From Varroa destructor (taxonomy: Eukaryota; Arthropoda; Arachnida; Mesostigmata; Varroidae), in contig NW_019211455.1 of assembly GCF_002443255.2 (NCBI RefSeq), forward strand, positions 36,113,472 to 36,177,471: a DNA stretch of 64,000 bases, written 5' to 3'. Positions within the stretch are counted from its first letter, which is position 1. Each line of letters begins with the position of its first letter. The notes under the pieces were generated by a model that was not told the origin of the DNA, did not search any database, and saw only the letters and a program-made list of their open reading frames with translations. Position numbers and translations under genes: made by a program. Shown one piece after another: positions 47,686 through 60,493 of this stretch.

Positions 47686-48660
47686 TTGGGAGCATGAGAT
47701 CAGAAGTTCCCGCGGTTTTTACTGTATAAACATTCTACATCTTTCCTTCTTGTGACAATAAATTATTATGATACTTATCCTTCGTCACTGTTTACAGCTT
47801 CCTCCCATATTTTCCTCAAATGATGTACACCATTTATCTTAGAAAAGATTCTCAATCCTGCTTTGAGTTGTTGATCCTTGTCAAAGGTAAAATCGCGAAG
47901 GTGCTTTCCAGTGAAGGAAAAAGACGAAAATTCGTCAGCACAAGGTCGGGATAACATGGAGGGTGCAACAAAACATCCCATTCAAAGTCGACGAGGGCAA
48001 TTTTAACGATGCTTGCCGTGTGTGGTCTCATGCTGTCATGAAGCAGAATAACCTGATCCCGTGCGTCATTGCTATCTCTCCTCTTGAATAAGTTTGTTGA
48101 TTCGGTGCAAACTGAGCCAAACAACAAATCGATCAACTATCTGCTTCACAGGAAACGGTTTTTAGTAAATCAGATTTCCTAATCCATTAGACGCACAACA
48201 ACCTTTTTTGGATGAAGGCTTGGTTGAACCCTAGGCGTTGGCTTTTGCTTTACAGCCACCCATTTTAATCTCTAGTTCATATTGACGCACACCACTTGTC
48301 ATCACTGGTGACAATTTTGTGGAAAAATCGGTGTGACGCTCGACACCGAGCGAGGTACTGAGATTCAGATCCTTTGTTGCATTCAGAGAGAGTTGATGAG
48401 GTACCCAAGCTCCATGTTTTTGCGTAATCACAAAAAAACTTAAGGTGGCTTATTTTTTTAGTCGGTTACTAAGTTGTTTGTCGGCTGCCTTCCATCAAAG
48501 TAATCTGTCGAATCAAAACTTGAGGTCCCGGATGCTATTTTCCAGATTGGGTAAACCGCTTTCTAGCACTTTGAACGATAGCGTTGTGGCCGTGTAGAAA
48601 AAAATATCCCGAGCTCTTCTAGCGTGTTTTCGTCCGCCAATAAATTTCATATATTTTCTT
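47686..48660 (-). mobile_element. Decayed mariner-family transposon
   Basis: The minus strand carries mariner transposase pieces in order: N-terminal domain remnants with stops and frame changes (about 48640-48440); HGAWVPHQLSLNATKDLNLS (48431-48231); LHPKKVVVRL then a stop (about 48215-48180); the catalytic core VILLHDSMRPHTASIVKIAL and FEWDVLLHPPCYPDLVLTNF (48136-47852); and the C-terminal TGKHLRDFTFDKDQQLKAGL to EEAVNSDEG (to 47775). The third catalytic Asp (normally in SPDLAPSD) is replaced (LVLTN), and the first (in the GDEKW block) is lost at a frame break. A GCGGTTTTT-ending stretch at 47686-47720 resembles a mariner terminal inverted repeat; the partner end was not found. It is inactive. 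Confidence 0.85.
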
Positions 48661-51600
48661 AGTCTATCAGTACAAGCTTAAGCGAGGGCCGCGAACTCTA
48701 TGATTAACGGTAGTATTTATCGTATCCAGTTCTAAGAAATTAACTATATGTTTTATATATTGATTGTGGTTCAGTATAAAAACATAGGGCCAAACAGTGA
48801 AATTTTCTCTAAAAAACTATTTTATCAACAAAGCTATTTGAGTAAATTGTTACACAATCGCGAAAAAGTTTTGAGGTACTAGCGCGCAGACGGTTTTTTT
48901 CTATTTCGAATTACATATATTTTCTGAGTTATTTTAATAATGTTGGTTATTTTTTTAACATTGGAGATATCTGCGAAATTCAAGGATATAGTTTTGGTGT
49001 AAAATAGTCTAGATTTAAAACCAGTTTCCATGCAAAGGAGATAACAAGAGATAAGGCTTTTTGTGCAAAAAGGCCTAAATCCATTTCCACATGCACTACC
49101 ATCACAAATGTAGGGGCCTGGATTTTCCAAGAAAAATCCAAAAGAGAAGGTACAGCAACTAACGCTACTATTTGTTCTTCTTATTAAATGAAGTCGCTTT
49201 CTTCAAATATAGCTGACTAGTCGTCCAGCCTGTACAAAAGTATAAAAATAGCTTTCTTTTTATTGACGAATACAGCCCAATATAGTCAAACAATAGATTG
49301 GTAAGGTAGCCATTTTTTTTCCAGTGCACTTGAAATGGTGTTACTTTTTAGAGAGGGAAATCTTGCCTAGTACATAATCTAGTTGTCTTTCCATTGCTTT
49401 TTTCCATCTGTTGGCCGAAAAACAAATTGATCGACTAAAAAAGGAGCCATACATACATACATACATATACAGAGGCGACCCGTTGATCGACCCATTCTCG
49501 GATCTCTGCATCTGATCTTGAATAGCCTGTCATCCTTCAAACCCTGCTACATAGATTCGAATCGTTTTAATACGACCAAGGAAAGTCGCTTTTAAAAATG
49601 AGAAAAAAGCTGATTGTAAATCGAAGTTCACACTAACGTGAGGACATTACCGTTAATCCAGGTTCCATCTGAGGTCCTTATGTATAGGTCCGGGCCGCCT
49701 AGGCACCAAATAGGTTTTTAGATATAGGTATAGAAGTCCCACAGTAGCCGGAGCAAATACGTTAGAGTAAAGCCTGTGTCATAAGCGAGACACAGAGAAT
49801 TTTTTGATACCTCAGTGAGAGATACCTCAGTATTTTTCCTGTTTTCCATTAAGGCTCATGCGAACTAATGTTGTCATTTAACGGGGATCCTTCGGAACGA
49901 CCGTTATATTGTAAATGGTTCGACCCGGTTAAGACAATCGGAGTCGAGTCGCAGTCTGCGTTCATGATGTGTTTCAAAACCTCTACATTAATACGCATCC
50001 CTCCTTCAAATCATATCAATACCCATACGTTGTCCGTGATGAAGCCTATTCTAGGTGTAGTGTTTATGCTTACCAGGTTTTCGTAAAGGATCGTTTTTTA
50101 TTCTCAATACCGATTTTATGCGAGAAGTGATATGGACGCAGTAAAACGGTTTGCAATGGCACGTTTTCTGAGTTCATGTGGAATTTACTTCGTTGTTTTT
50201 AATAGATTCCTCAATGCGCGTCGCCAGATGGCGACAGTGGTGCGATTAATTTATACATGTGCAGAGAGCTGTTCGGGCAACGGGACCGAATTTTCAGGAA
50301 ATCGAGCCCGCAGTTCATCTACGCCTTATATCTGCCCGGGGTCGTTACTTGTGATTGAAATAAATATCTTTTTCTATGTCAGCTGTGTATTTTGCAGCGA
50401 TTAGCTGGTGAAACTGGTTAACTGTACCGCATTATAGCTCTTTGGTCAAATAATTTATTCGCACGGCGAGCTGTTGCAATCAACTAAAATATAAATAGTG
50501 CAGCAAACGTAGATTGGTTCATAAAAAGAGCGTGTCAAGCTTTGAAGTAATGACTAGGCAATATAGTAACGATTGCCAAAATTTCTGTCCGATTGAACAT
50601 ATCCCTAGATATATCAGTCTTATTATGGGTGGGATTTTTCATACTTGGTAAGGTTCTCTGTGAAGATTTTAACATTTTGCCTTTTGCATTAGCTGCACAA
50701 ATATTCTTGATAGATAATTTCCATTAACTTGTTAACTAATACGTATTTGTTAATAAGTATCGGAGACATTTTTTCAAAAAAAAATGTTTTTCATATCGTT
50801 CATAATGCTCTATGGGAGATAAAACCGGATTGTTAGTCGGCCATATCAGTATATTCCCGAATAAAAATAAAGTCCCATGAACACAGTAACAAAACGCCGT
50901 CTGAAATTTAAATGAAGTATTTATGAGAAAAAATATCTTAGGCTGTACTCAATGTTTCTAATAAATAATTAGGACTACGTGGACCTTGTGGTGCTTCATC
51001 CTAATCTGAGTTACGAATCTTCCATAAACGTATGATAAGGGATCACAGTGGTTATTAATGCTTTTCACGGCGAGTGAAAAACATTCTAGGCAGGACATTC
51101 CTAGCAACAGCTCCGCGTTATGTAGGCACCAACAAGCCAGCTCATTGTCTATATAGGAACTATTAACGCAATTGCTAGGCTACCTTTTCGAGCGTATCTC
51201 AAAAAGACTTCCAGCTTTCTTACACCCCGAAGTTCATTGTAGAATGGAAGACAATGAAGCTGTATTCACTGCACACAGATACCTTAAGCCTCTTAGCATC
51301 CGACCTTTAAAGCGAAGATCAACGTCCAAAGGGTGTACCGCGTTAAACGAAAACTGCTTTTAAGAAAAGTTGAGTTTCATTTGCATACAAGCTTTACCTC
51401 TTCTATCTAGTATCCCTTTATTCAACACACGATATAATCCTTGGAGAGAGCTTTATCGTTCTATACTCTTAAACAACCTTTAACTGTTTTTGGAAAGGCA
51501 GGAGTAAGAACTTTCACACCTAATATATTTTGGAGACAAGCTATTAAGCATAGCCCTGTGTTTAGGACTGATTTTCTCAGTGCTTATTTTCTAAGTCAAG

Positions 51601-54600
51601 CTGAGCTACTCTCAGTTACCGGGGGCAACTGTGCAGTGTTAAACTTGTCAAATACAATTGAATTCGTACAATAGCCTTACGTGGATACAATGGAATGATA
51701 ATTACTGGTTTCTCAAATATGCTAACCATGCTCATAGGAAAATCATGTAGCCATGACCTGAATCTCGTTGTCTAAGGACGTCTGTAACTTCTGAAGTTCA
51801 TGGGAAATGTCTTGACAGAGTATGAATCTTAGAGATTTTTTACACATTTCAGTTATATGAATCAAACTCGGAGTTCTCTTACTAAAACTCCTTATGCACT
51901 AACACCTCTCGCCGCTGAATAAAATCACAAATATTTTGATATAGAGCTAGATAAATAATTTAAGTAGCTAAGTAGTGTTTTCAAGATTCAATCTATTCAA
52001 AAACGTTTTGCCAGGATTATAGTAGACAACTAGAGAAGTACTTCCGCCAATTGCGAGTTTTCACAGAGGCCAGTTTTGATTTACAGTTGATTACAGAGTT
52101 GGGCTGAACTAAAGGGCAGGCAAGATGGATTAGTCTTGTTATGTCTGAACGACTTACCTTCATAATGAAATGTTAATACTTTTCTAAATAATAATATATT
52201 CCTAATAAATATATTTGTTTACAAGCTCAAGTCTTTGTTTTTTGTTTATCTTGTTGACAACGTTTAGTAAACTACTCGGACGCCCTTTTTCTGACCACTA
52301 AGCATTACAGGTGATGGCTAGGTGAACAAAATGTCCGCTTCTTATGTAGACAAGTAGTAATCTCAATATGGACGGCTTGCACAAGGACGAAATGAATACT
52401 CGATATTTTCTACGAGCACGGAGTAATTATTTGTTATAAAACAATATGGTGGCGGGGAACGAGTGAACGCTTTTAATGATCAATATCTTTTTTGACTGCC
52501 CTTTTTGAACATTAACAAACCCAAAGGAGATTACACTTTTTGAGCATTACACCCAATGATAACTAGAAATTTCGAATACTTTTAGGTAATGCACAAATAA
52601 AACCTCGTGTGTAATGCACAACTAAACATTTTGCTGGAACACTGGAAACGTGAATTTGCCCCTGCAGTTAGGTCCTACTGAATGTAGTTGGAACGGGGCA
52701 CGCTCTCAGCTAGCTTAACGAAAACAGAAACCAACATAGGTATACATTGCTTCTTCGACGTTGATTAGAGAGATTTACATTGACTGGAGAGTAATTATCT
52801 ATTTTGGTTCTGCTTTTCTCCATATTCTTTTTCTTTCATTATGATATTGTTACGTGGAGAGCTTCACCACCGCAAACAAAATCGTTGCCGACTTCATGTA
52901 TGTAAGCATATGTGCAAGCACGTGGCGTGGAGCCGGGTTTATGATAATTGCGTCTTATGGCTCTTGTATGAAGCAGATACATCTAATATAACCTTTTGAT
53001 CATGCGAATCTGTAAGCCCTAAACCTGCTGGTGTATTGATGCGCTTGTCTTCGAAATCTACCATAACAGACATTTGATTTCCAAACACAAGGCGCATTTG
53101 TTGAAGGAAATTTGTTGTAGAAGCGTAATTGCATTACAAAATATTTTGCCTGTGTATGAATGAATGAAGAAGCATGGATGAACATCATTTAAACATATAA
53201 TAAAGCTCTTTTAATGATTTCTCCTCGGACGATTTAGACCCCGTTCTTGCATCGTAAAGCGGTATAGATAACTTACAGAAAGTGTATCTACATTTATTAC
53301 CGTTGTTCTATGATGCTTCATAGCCGCTTGAGACAGATACGATACGTTTAGTCATGTACATGTTTTGGAATGTTACCATGGCGGCTTGCACGATGAAACC
53401 TTTGGTTGAGAGAGACTGCCATCAGCGTTGCATGCTACTTACTAACCTGTGTGAATAAAGAAATATATTTTATATTTGGGAATAAATTTAACAACCTGGT
53501 CCATTCGAGTTACAAATGATTCACAATACTGGCCCAGACGCACCAATAAGCCTCTAGCGCGTTTGCAATTTACAGGATAGCATGTACCTAAAATGTATTT
53601 ATTGATATCTATCATCACTGACGGTGTTCGTGCGTCTCTCAAATAGTTGGGTTAAACGAAGGTTATGCAGAAATGTTTGTTTCGAGTTTCCATCAGACCG
53701 CCTGAGAACGACACGAAAATATTACTATACTTTTAGTAGAATTCGTTCCGCTAATTGTCAATATATATACATACATATAGAGCTAGTAATTTTTAGCGTT
53801 CCATAAGTAGCATCCACCTAAATACGTGTCTAAATAAGCGGCTATCATCTGACCGATGTGCGTTCGATATATCTGAATCTCAGCATTCCGACTCTGTGGT
53901 CAGAGAGGGTCAAAATAGTCCTTCTTAGTAAATAAAGTAGAAAAAATAAAACACAAACGGAAATTTCTGCAAGGGAGAATTGACTTTGTCTTGTTCAATT
54001 TCGATGAACTGATGAGATCTTATAAAAAGTCTGATAGTTTGCAAAAGCAATCTACGACGAAATGTCGAAAAGCCACTTTTCTTCTATGATATCATTAATA
54101 TAAAAACGAGATAATATAGATCACGTTTAAAAACCCAAGTGATTTCAAAAGCAACACACAAGCAGAACAAGCTAGAATTGGTCAACGTGGTTACGTTTAG
54201 GACGACCGTTTTGTTATACAGGATACATTTTGGCTGTATATGCCTCGCGCAGTGATTCCAATTTTCTATAGGTAAATCATTACTTATTCAAAAGACAATG
54301 GCCACAATTAAAAGCTAACGTAGCTCTGGATGGGTCTATTTGTGACTTTATGCCAACGGCGGTTTCCCACATTGCGAGTAAATGTGCGCTTCACATAAAT
54401 TCACGAACGCTCATTTACACAGCAGACTGAGTAAACAGGAACAGGTGTTCCGACACGCGCACACTGACTTCAAGACTGCGCTCAGTCCCGTGTATGATAA
54501 TCATTTGACTATGCCTGCCTGCGGCCTGCGTCGTTTTATCTCATGTGCAGCTATTCCGGCCATTTATAAAATAATTAGAAATTCAACATTAAACCCAGTT

Positions 54601-54895
54601 GCATGTGATATAACCTACCTACCTTTAACAGAACAGTCAGATGAACATTAATTGCTGTTCTTTGGCTGGAATGATTTTTGCGGATGCATCCGTAAATGAC
54701 TTGTTGACGAAACAGTATCATCATCTTTGTCAAACCACATTTTACAAGATGAGATCTTGTAAACCGTCAAAAACGAATTGAATCTGTATCGCCTAAAACA
54801 TTCTGATTACTGCTCGCGCTCTTCACCCGTTTGTTATTAAGGACGTAAAGTACATATTTTTTTTTTTTTTGTAAAGAAGACGCTCATTCGGTTAC
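48661..54895. other. Intergenic, nothing recognised
   Basis: AT-rich unique sequence. A (CATA)n microsatellite is at about 49450-49470. Open frames reach only 60-90 codons on both strands and none shows a motif or splice context. Confidence 0.65.
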
Positions 54896-55100
54896 TTGCA
54901 TGAATATTTGATCTCTTCCGGAGCATTTACGTTTACGCACGGTGATACGGCTGTTAAAGGTGACGTCACTGAGACGGGACTCTTTTTTATAAAAGAGTCA
55001 TCTTCTATCTTGATTAGCGGCTCAACTGGAAAGAAGAATTGCTTTGCCATTGGTGAAGGTGTTGAAGGAAGGCGGCTGGCGGCCGGGTGCTTGGCCACTC
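54896..55100 (-). other. Possible coding exon, unrecognised
   Basis: Minus strand: open from a TGA (near 55124) through VAKHPAASRLPSTPSPMAKQ, FFFPVEPLIKIEDDSFIKKS, PVSVTSPLTAVSPC and PEEIKYSC, with donor GTAACC at 54895. Upstream of the TGA the same frame reads LLTSTTTTSTSGKRKRPA. The Ser/Pro/Thr-rich, IKIEDD and KRKR composition recalls the disordered parts of transcription factors. The in-frame stop, absent start and unknown partner exons keep confidence low. The plus strand is also open (54896-55222). Confidence 0.25.
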
Positions 55101-55299
55101 GCCCCCTTACTCGTTTAGTCGTTCAGGCAGGGCGCTTCCGTTTGCCAGAAGTGCTAGTCGTCGTTGTCGATGTAAGCAGCCTCTCTTGGTTACCAATAAC
55201 GTTAGAGAGCGACCCAGAGTGAAGCCCTGCTATGCATTCGTGAATTTAAGGATGAGAATATTGGGAACTGAGAAGAGGATAACTTCTCGCTGGCTATTT

Positions 55300-58100
55300 C
55301 AGACCTGAGTATTGTTCTTTTCGCGTCGGCTGACGTGGCGCGTGCTGCTTCACGATGCTGCATATGCATTATACTGCTATTCTAGCCGCTTCCAACGTTA
55401 CTGCCCGTTACAGATCTTGATATGATACATATCTTTGCAGATTCCTGGTGATTATGCTGCAAGAAATAACAACAGAACCTTAAATACATAAATACGCGCT
55501 AGGAAAACGTGCCGGAGGGGAGCTAGTTAATATTTTGGGCGAAAATCCGCATCGTATGGATGATTCCTTGCTGGTTGGGACACCTTGTGTCGGACGCGAT
55601 ATTTAACTTTAGCACATTCTACGAAAAGATGAGTACTATTATTAAAACACACATGTTTGTTAAAGTCTACTGATAATATGATAGAGGAAGCAACGTATGC
55701 AAGTATACAAAATATGCGTAGTTTAGTCTGACGCGGTTATTGACAAATCGACAAGAGCATGGCATTTGTGACTGCATGACACATGAATGTTTTTGAATGA
55801 CTGGACCAAAAAAAAAATACGCAGATAGGTGGTGTAGCGACGCAGGTAAAGGTCACGTTTGTTTCTGTTTGCTGGGCCTAAAGATCGGCTGAACTGTTTT
55901 ATGTATCAACGTCGTGCGCGTTCGAGGACACATATGCAGACACGACTGAAGAAGGCTAAAGGGTCTCACCTCAGTTCATCAGATAACTCCATTAGCATTC
56001 GAAACTTGGTCAAGTTCCATGGAATAAATGAGTCCTTTTGCGCATCGTTCCTTCACTCGCTTGGCTTAAGCCCGTTCAGCTAACAATCCAGTATATGGAC
56101 AGACACATACACATAAAAAGCATCGTTGGAGGCTACGAAAGTTCAGGCCGCTGCGTTTTGATTGTTTTATGAGGATAACAAGACCGTTCGTATCGAAATA
56201 TAGTACAAAAATGCACTATACCTTCGTTCGAAATAAGCAAATAGGGGCCTACGAAAATGATAAGTCAAGGCGCTTTTATGTCAGAGATGACCCTCATTTT
56301 TCAAGTGCCTTTAATATAACGCACGGCACTAGGCCTAATAATTAAAAAAGAATAACACCCGATCTATTCAGAGTTGTAAACCAGAAAAGTCTGACAACAC
56401 CACTTTTGGCTTTCAGTCGCTTTTTTTGCACTTTTTGGTACTGTTCTACCGGAATTGAATACATATTCCCAAGGATAATTGTGGATCCACATTGTTAACC
56501 TGGTAACTAAATCCTGAAACTTGACCACGAGTCTGCAAGAGCTTCCTTGCATAGGGATTTCTCTCTGCCAACGTAATCATGTAAACTGGTAATAACTGGC
56601 CAAAGATCCAAGCGAGTCGACATTTTTAAATCTCATCTTCGACGGAAGCACGTGTTGCGAACCACAGTAATTGCTGCTAACACAGCTAAACCGAATGTAT
56701 GTGGTTCAGATTTCACGATGGCAAATTGCCAACTCCGCTGTACAAAGAGAAATCTGTAATCTTAACTAGATGCAGCTTTCATCCATTTCAATTCTTCCGG
56801 ATTATTATTAGTGGTTGAAAATGGCCATTTAGCTATAGCAGGACTACCAAAGTTCCTTCGCGTTTACTTGCACGAGCCGACGTTGGTCAGGTGATACTCA
56901 TCTGGCAAATCTTGTCCTAAATTGGCCATGACCAGTATTTCTAGAGCTAGAAAATTTACCTGAGTCCATTTTATCACGTTCTTCTTGACTTACACGTAGG
57001 GTACGGAGCGAGATACTTCCGCCTTAAGTAAACAATGCGATTAAGAATATACTATGACGCCAAAGGAGCATTAAGACGTCCACTAAGCTTTCTATTGCTG
57101 AAGTCGCCCAGAAGCTGTATCATTAACAGATGAGAGCTGCTACAGATATTTTTGTAACAAGGAGACTACTACTAATCCGAAGTCATCGCGTGATCACTAA
57201 AAGTAACACCTTTCTTTAACATAATTGCTATCAGATAAGACCAAAGACATGAGAACTGACTTATGAGCACTTGGCCCATACTTATTATTTAGAAAGCTAT
57301 TTTTACCTGAACAACTGTAATAAAAGCACGTTGATCCCATGTGCTACATCTCAAAAGGAACAGCGTGCTAGATCACACTTACTATTATGATACGTTCGTC
57401 TCGAATAATGCTACCTTCTCTAAAATAATTAGAGATAATAGCCTTCACTTGGACAGGAGTCTGTCTCTCTACCGGAGTAATAAATCTATGCTATCTTTCA
57501 GTCACAAAAGCTACCTAAACATGCTCGATTTTTCTATTGGTTTCAAAATGAATACATGCTCCCAAATAAGTATGTATCCGTTCGTCTATTGGTAGGTTGC
57601 TGTACCCCTATCCTATTCATTCATTGGGTGTCTTGATAGAAGTAAAGTAGATACGCTCACGTAAAACTCACATAAGTTTGAAACCTAAGTGTCTGATTTA
57701 GTATAAACTACACAGAGTAGCAAAAATTTTAGCAGATCATTGTTGGCACACGGCCTGTTTCCTATGGTACCATCAAAGTGTAGTTTTCATTATTGAAAAT
57801 AAGAAACGTTCAACTAAATGCCGGGGTAACCGAGGCCATAACTGTGTGAACTTCGTTGTGAAACAGTCATCGATGGCCAAACCTGACTAGCGTAACAGCT
57901 GGCTTTTATGATCCTCTTTTACTTTAGAGTATCAAGCAACGCTTAAAGGGGAAACCTCGAATAACTTGATGTTTTACTTGTTCAAAATAAAGAAGTTCTG
58001 GCTTTTTCTATCACGGAAAATATTAATGCAACTACCAAGAAGCTCAAGGTTGCAATAGAGGAAAGGGTAGGCAGTTTCTGCTTCGAGTTTACATTAGAGC
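55300..58100. other. Intergenic, nothing recognised
   Basis: Unique AT-rich DNA; no motif, repeat family or plausible exon pair found on either strand. Confidence 0.6.
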
Positions 58101-58114
58101 TACTCGTTGTACTC

Positions 58115-58210
58115 AGATGCTTTTCACTGAACTTGTATTACGGTTGTTTACGTTTTCGCTGTGCTGCCGATATCTCGTTTCAAATGTTCCTTGCGTTGAC
58201 CTTCAGCTCA
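58115..58210 (+). other. Possible first exon with signal-like N-terminus
   Basis: An ATG at about 58117 opens MLFTELVLRLFTFSLCCRYL and VSNVPCVDLQL up to a near-perfect donor CAG|GTAAGTATT at 58211. A hydrophobic start followed by a strong donor would suit the first exon of a secreted or membrane protein, but no continuing exon is seen downstream. Confidence 0.15.
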
Positions 58211-58236
58211 GGTAAGTATTTAGTCTGCCGGACGAC

Positions 58237-58383
58237 CTATGGCTTCCGCTTCCCTCTCTTCAAAACCTCAGCAGCAGCAGCACTATTATCATCGTCAGTG
58301 TCGTGGTCATCGTCGACAAATAGGGGTAGCGTCTTGTCGTTGTTGGGGTTTGTTGCTGTTGTCGTTGTCGCCACTGGTATCAT
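58237..58383 (-). other. Short low-complexity acidic open frame (48 residues)
   Basis: Minus strand: ATG at 58383 to TAG at 58239-58237. Reads MIPVATTTTATNPNNDKTLP, then FVDDDHDTDDDNSAAAAEVL and KRGKRKP. Built from imperfect trinucleotide repeats, including (CTG/CAG)n at 58271-58281. Acidic run plus basic tail looks like a disordered nuclear-protein segment. It could also just be a trinucleotide-rich patch read in a lucky frame. Confidence 0.2.
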
Positions 58384-60077
58384 TCGTCACGGTATCGATA
58401 TATAGGTCAGGACAAGATTAGATTTACTTAGAGATGGAAGGGCGCCTAAGCTACCTAACGGTGGATGGCAGAACCGGATAAGAAAGTAAAGCGAATATTA
58501 GGCAAAACACTTGCAAAAGCATATTTGTTGTTGTTGACTCGCGTCGTCAGCGTATGTCTTTTAATGTAAATACGTATTAAATGTTATCCGGAAGCAATGT
58601 TCGATTATAAAGACATCACAGCGATGACTATATGTTTGCCAAGGAAGGATTGATATTTCGTTAACAGCTTGACTTTGATGGCCCGCGATAAGGTATTATT
58701 TTTTGTCTTCATTGTCTATAAATAAATATGCGTTTGTGATACATATAAAGTCCGAGTCATTCAAGGGCAATTAATGGTGCATAGAATTTGATTTGATTAA
58801 TCAGTGCGGCGCACTATTAATGGTAAAAGCATTTGGCAATCCTGTTGCTTTAAATACATTTCGTTTATTTGTTGCTCCAAATCGCCTTTATTTTGAAGAT
58901 AAATTAGCTTCTTTATAAAGACAAATAGGTCAACTGATAAAGCAGAAGATGACTGACTAAAATGTCGAGCACATATTCAAATCGATAATTACTACACTGT
59001 ACAATTTTTTATGTACGCAATGGAACTGGGAGAAGTGATTATTTTAGGCGTACAACGGAATCTAAAAATATTGCTTTCAAAGCTCCACTAAAATTCCCGT
59101 CTACTGGCCAAGATAGCGGTTCCAACATATAGCTAGCAGGATATATTGTATGATGCTACTTTACAGTTATGACGTATTAAATCCGGCGGTTGTTTGTTAT
59201 CGCCTTCTTTTGTCTGTGACACATGATAGAAATCGTGTTCCGACCACGTGCATGACGGTGGTGATAGGCGTGCATTTTGTATTGATTTACGTTACTCATT
59301 TAGCGATGTTAGACGGCACAAACCTCGGAAGAAATATATCCGTGTTTTGAAGAAAGTTAGATCAGGGTGTACAACTCATAATTTTTAAATAAAGGTTTGG
59401 TTTTGCTGCCACTGATCTATGGACGTAGGTTGCCTTTGTATAGGTTCGTTCCGTTGCATACGGTTTGCACGTGCATTTCAATGGAATAAGACCTTCGTTC
59501 ACTATAGTATACCTAATGGCTTACAGAATTTAGTCCTTAGCTGGGAAAGTCCTAAGACATACCACACATGCTGCACTGACAACTCATGATTTCATGACAC
59601 GAATTGACCCCGCCTAGTATCAATGCCATGATGTGTTATTCAGGTATTACCGTTTTGCATATAGTGAGTGATTGGCGAAAAGGCTTACCTTTTTTTTAAA
59701 AGACATGTTTTTTAGAAAGCCTTTGTAAACCCGTTTTAGGGATGCAGAATGTTCTGAAACAAATGTGCATCCTTACGGGCCTAATGCAGTTCGCAAACTC
59801 AATGATTTGTCCTCAGCTTACCGTCCATATCTCTGAGGCATCGTTCGTCTATGATGAAGTTCTCTAATATACAGATACAGAAATTATGCTCAACTTTGTA
59901 CAGTCTAAATTATGTTCGGATCAAATGTCTGGTAATTCTCAGTTTATTATCCAGACTTAGGTATACTGGCCTTCAGACATTCTCTTTTTTATATATAAAT
60001 AATTATTCCTCCATATCTTACCTTAATATATCTTAATATAACCTACGGTTTGTAGGAATAGAGGCTTTTTCCATTAG

Positions 60078-60155
60078 GCTGCCACAAGATCTAGAGGTTG
60101 ATGCTGAACGCGCGGTATTTGATATCCCGAAGTCGGATTCGATCAGGCATTTATG
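60078..60155 (+). mobile_element. tRNA-like repeat
   Basis: A D-arm-like TCTAGAGGTTGATGCTGAAC is followed by GCGCGGTATTTGATATCCCG (anticodon-arm-like) and a B-box-like GTCGGATTCGATCAGG. The order and spacing are those of a tRNA, but the acceptor stem does not close. A tRNA-derived SINE or pseudo-tRNA. Confidence 0.4.
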
Positions 60156-60208
60156 AATCCGCGCAATCTTTTCTATAAAAAAATAACTGAAACACTAAAA
60201 CAACTTAC

Positions 60209-60493
60209 ATGGATTTGAAACCAGAAAATGCGCAGGCTAAGTTATTGGTTGATTCGATTTTTCTCGATCTAGGCCATGATGGAAGCGTTATGACATGTCG
60301 TGAGTTGTTGTCGGCAAAATGCCTCGTTACACAATCCACCTGCCCCTTTGGAGATTCGATATTTGACAGCTTTCTATCGACACTATCCCGTAATAAAAAG
60401 TGCCCTAATATCCAATGCGTGTGTGAGCATCAGCTAACGTCCGAATCTATTCAGTGTGCCTCTGAAACCGCCTTCTACCTTGTTCTAAGCTAA
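60209..60493 (+). other. Unrecognised 94-residue open frame
   Basis: ATG 60209 to TAA 60491-60493: MDLKPENAQAKLLVDSIFLD, GHDGSVMTCRELLSAKCLV, then a Cys-containing second half (CPFGDSIF, NKKCPNIQCVCEHQ). Balanced codon use and seven Cys make it less random-looking than its neighbours, but frames of this length occur several times by chance in 64 kb and no family is recognised. Confidence 0.2.

Noticed and set aside
54382..54651. His/Cys-containing + strand frame recalling zinc fingers
   Set aside because: Cys and His spacing does not fit C2H2 fingers and no repeat period is present.
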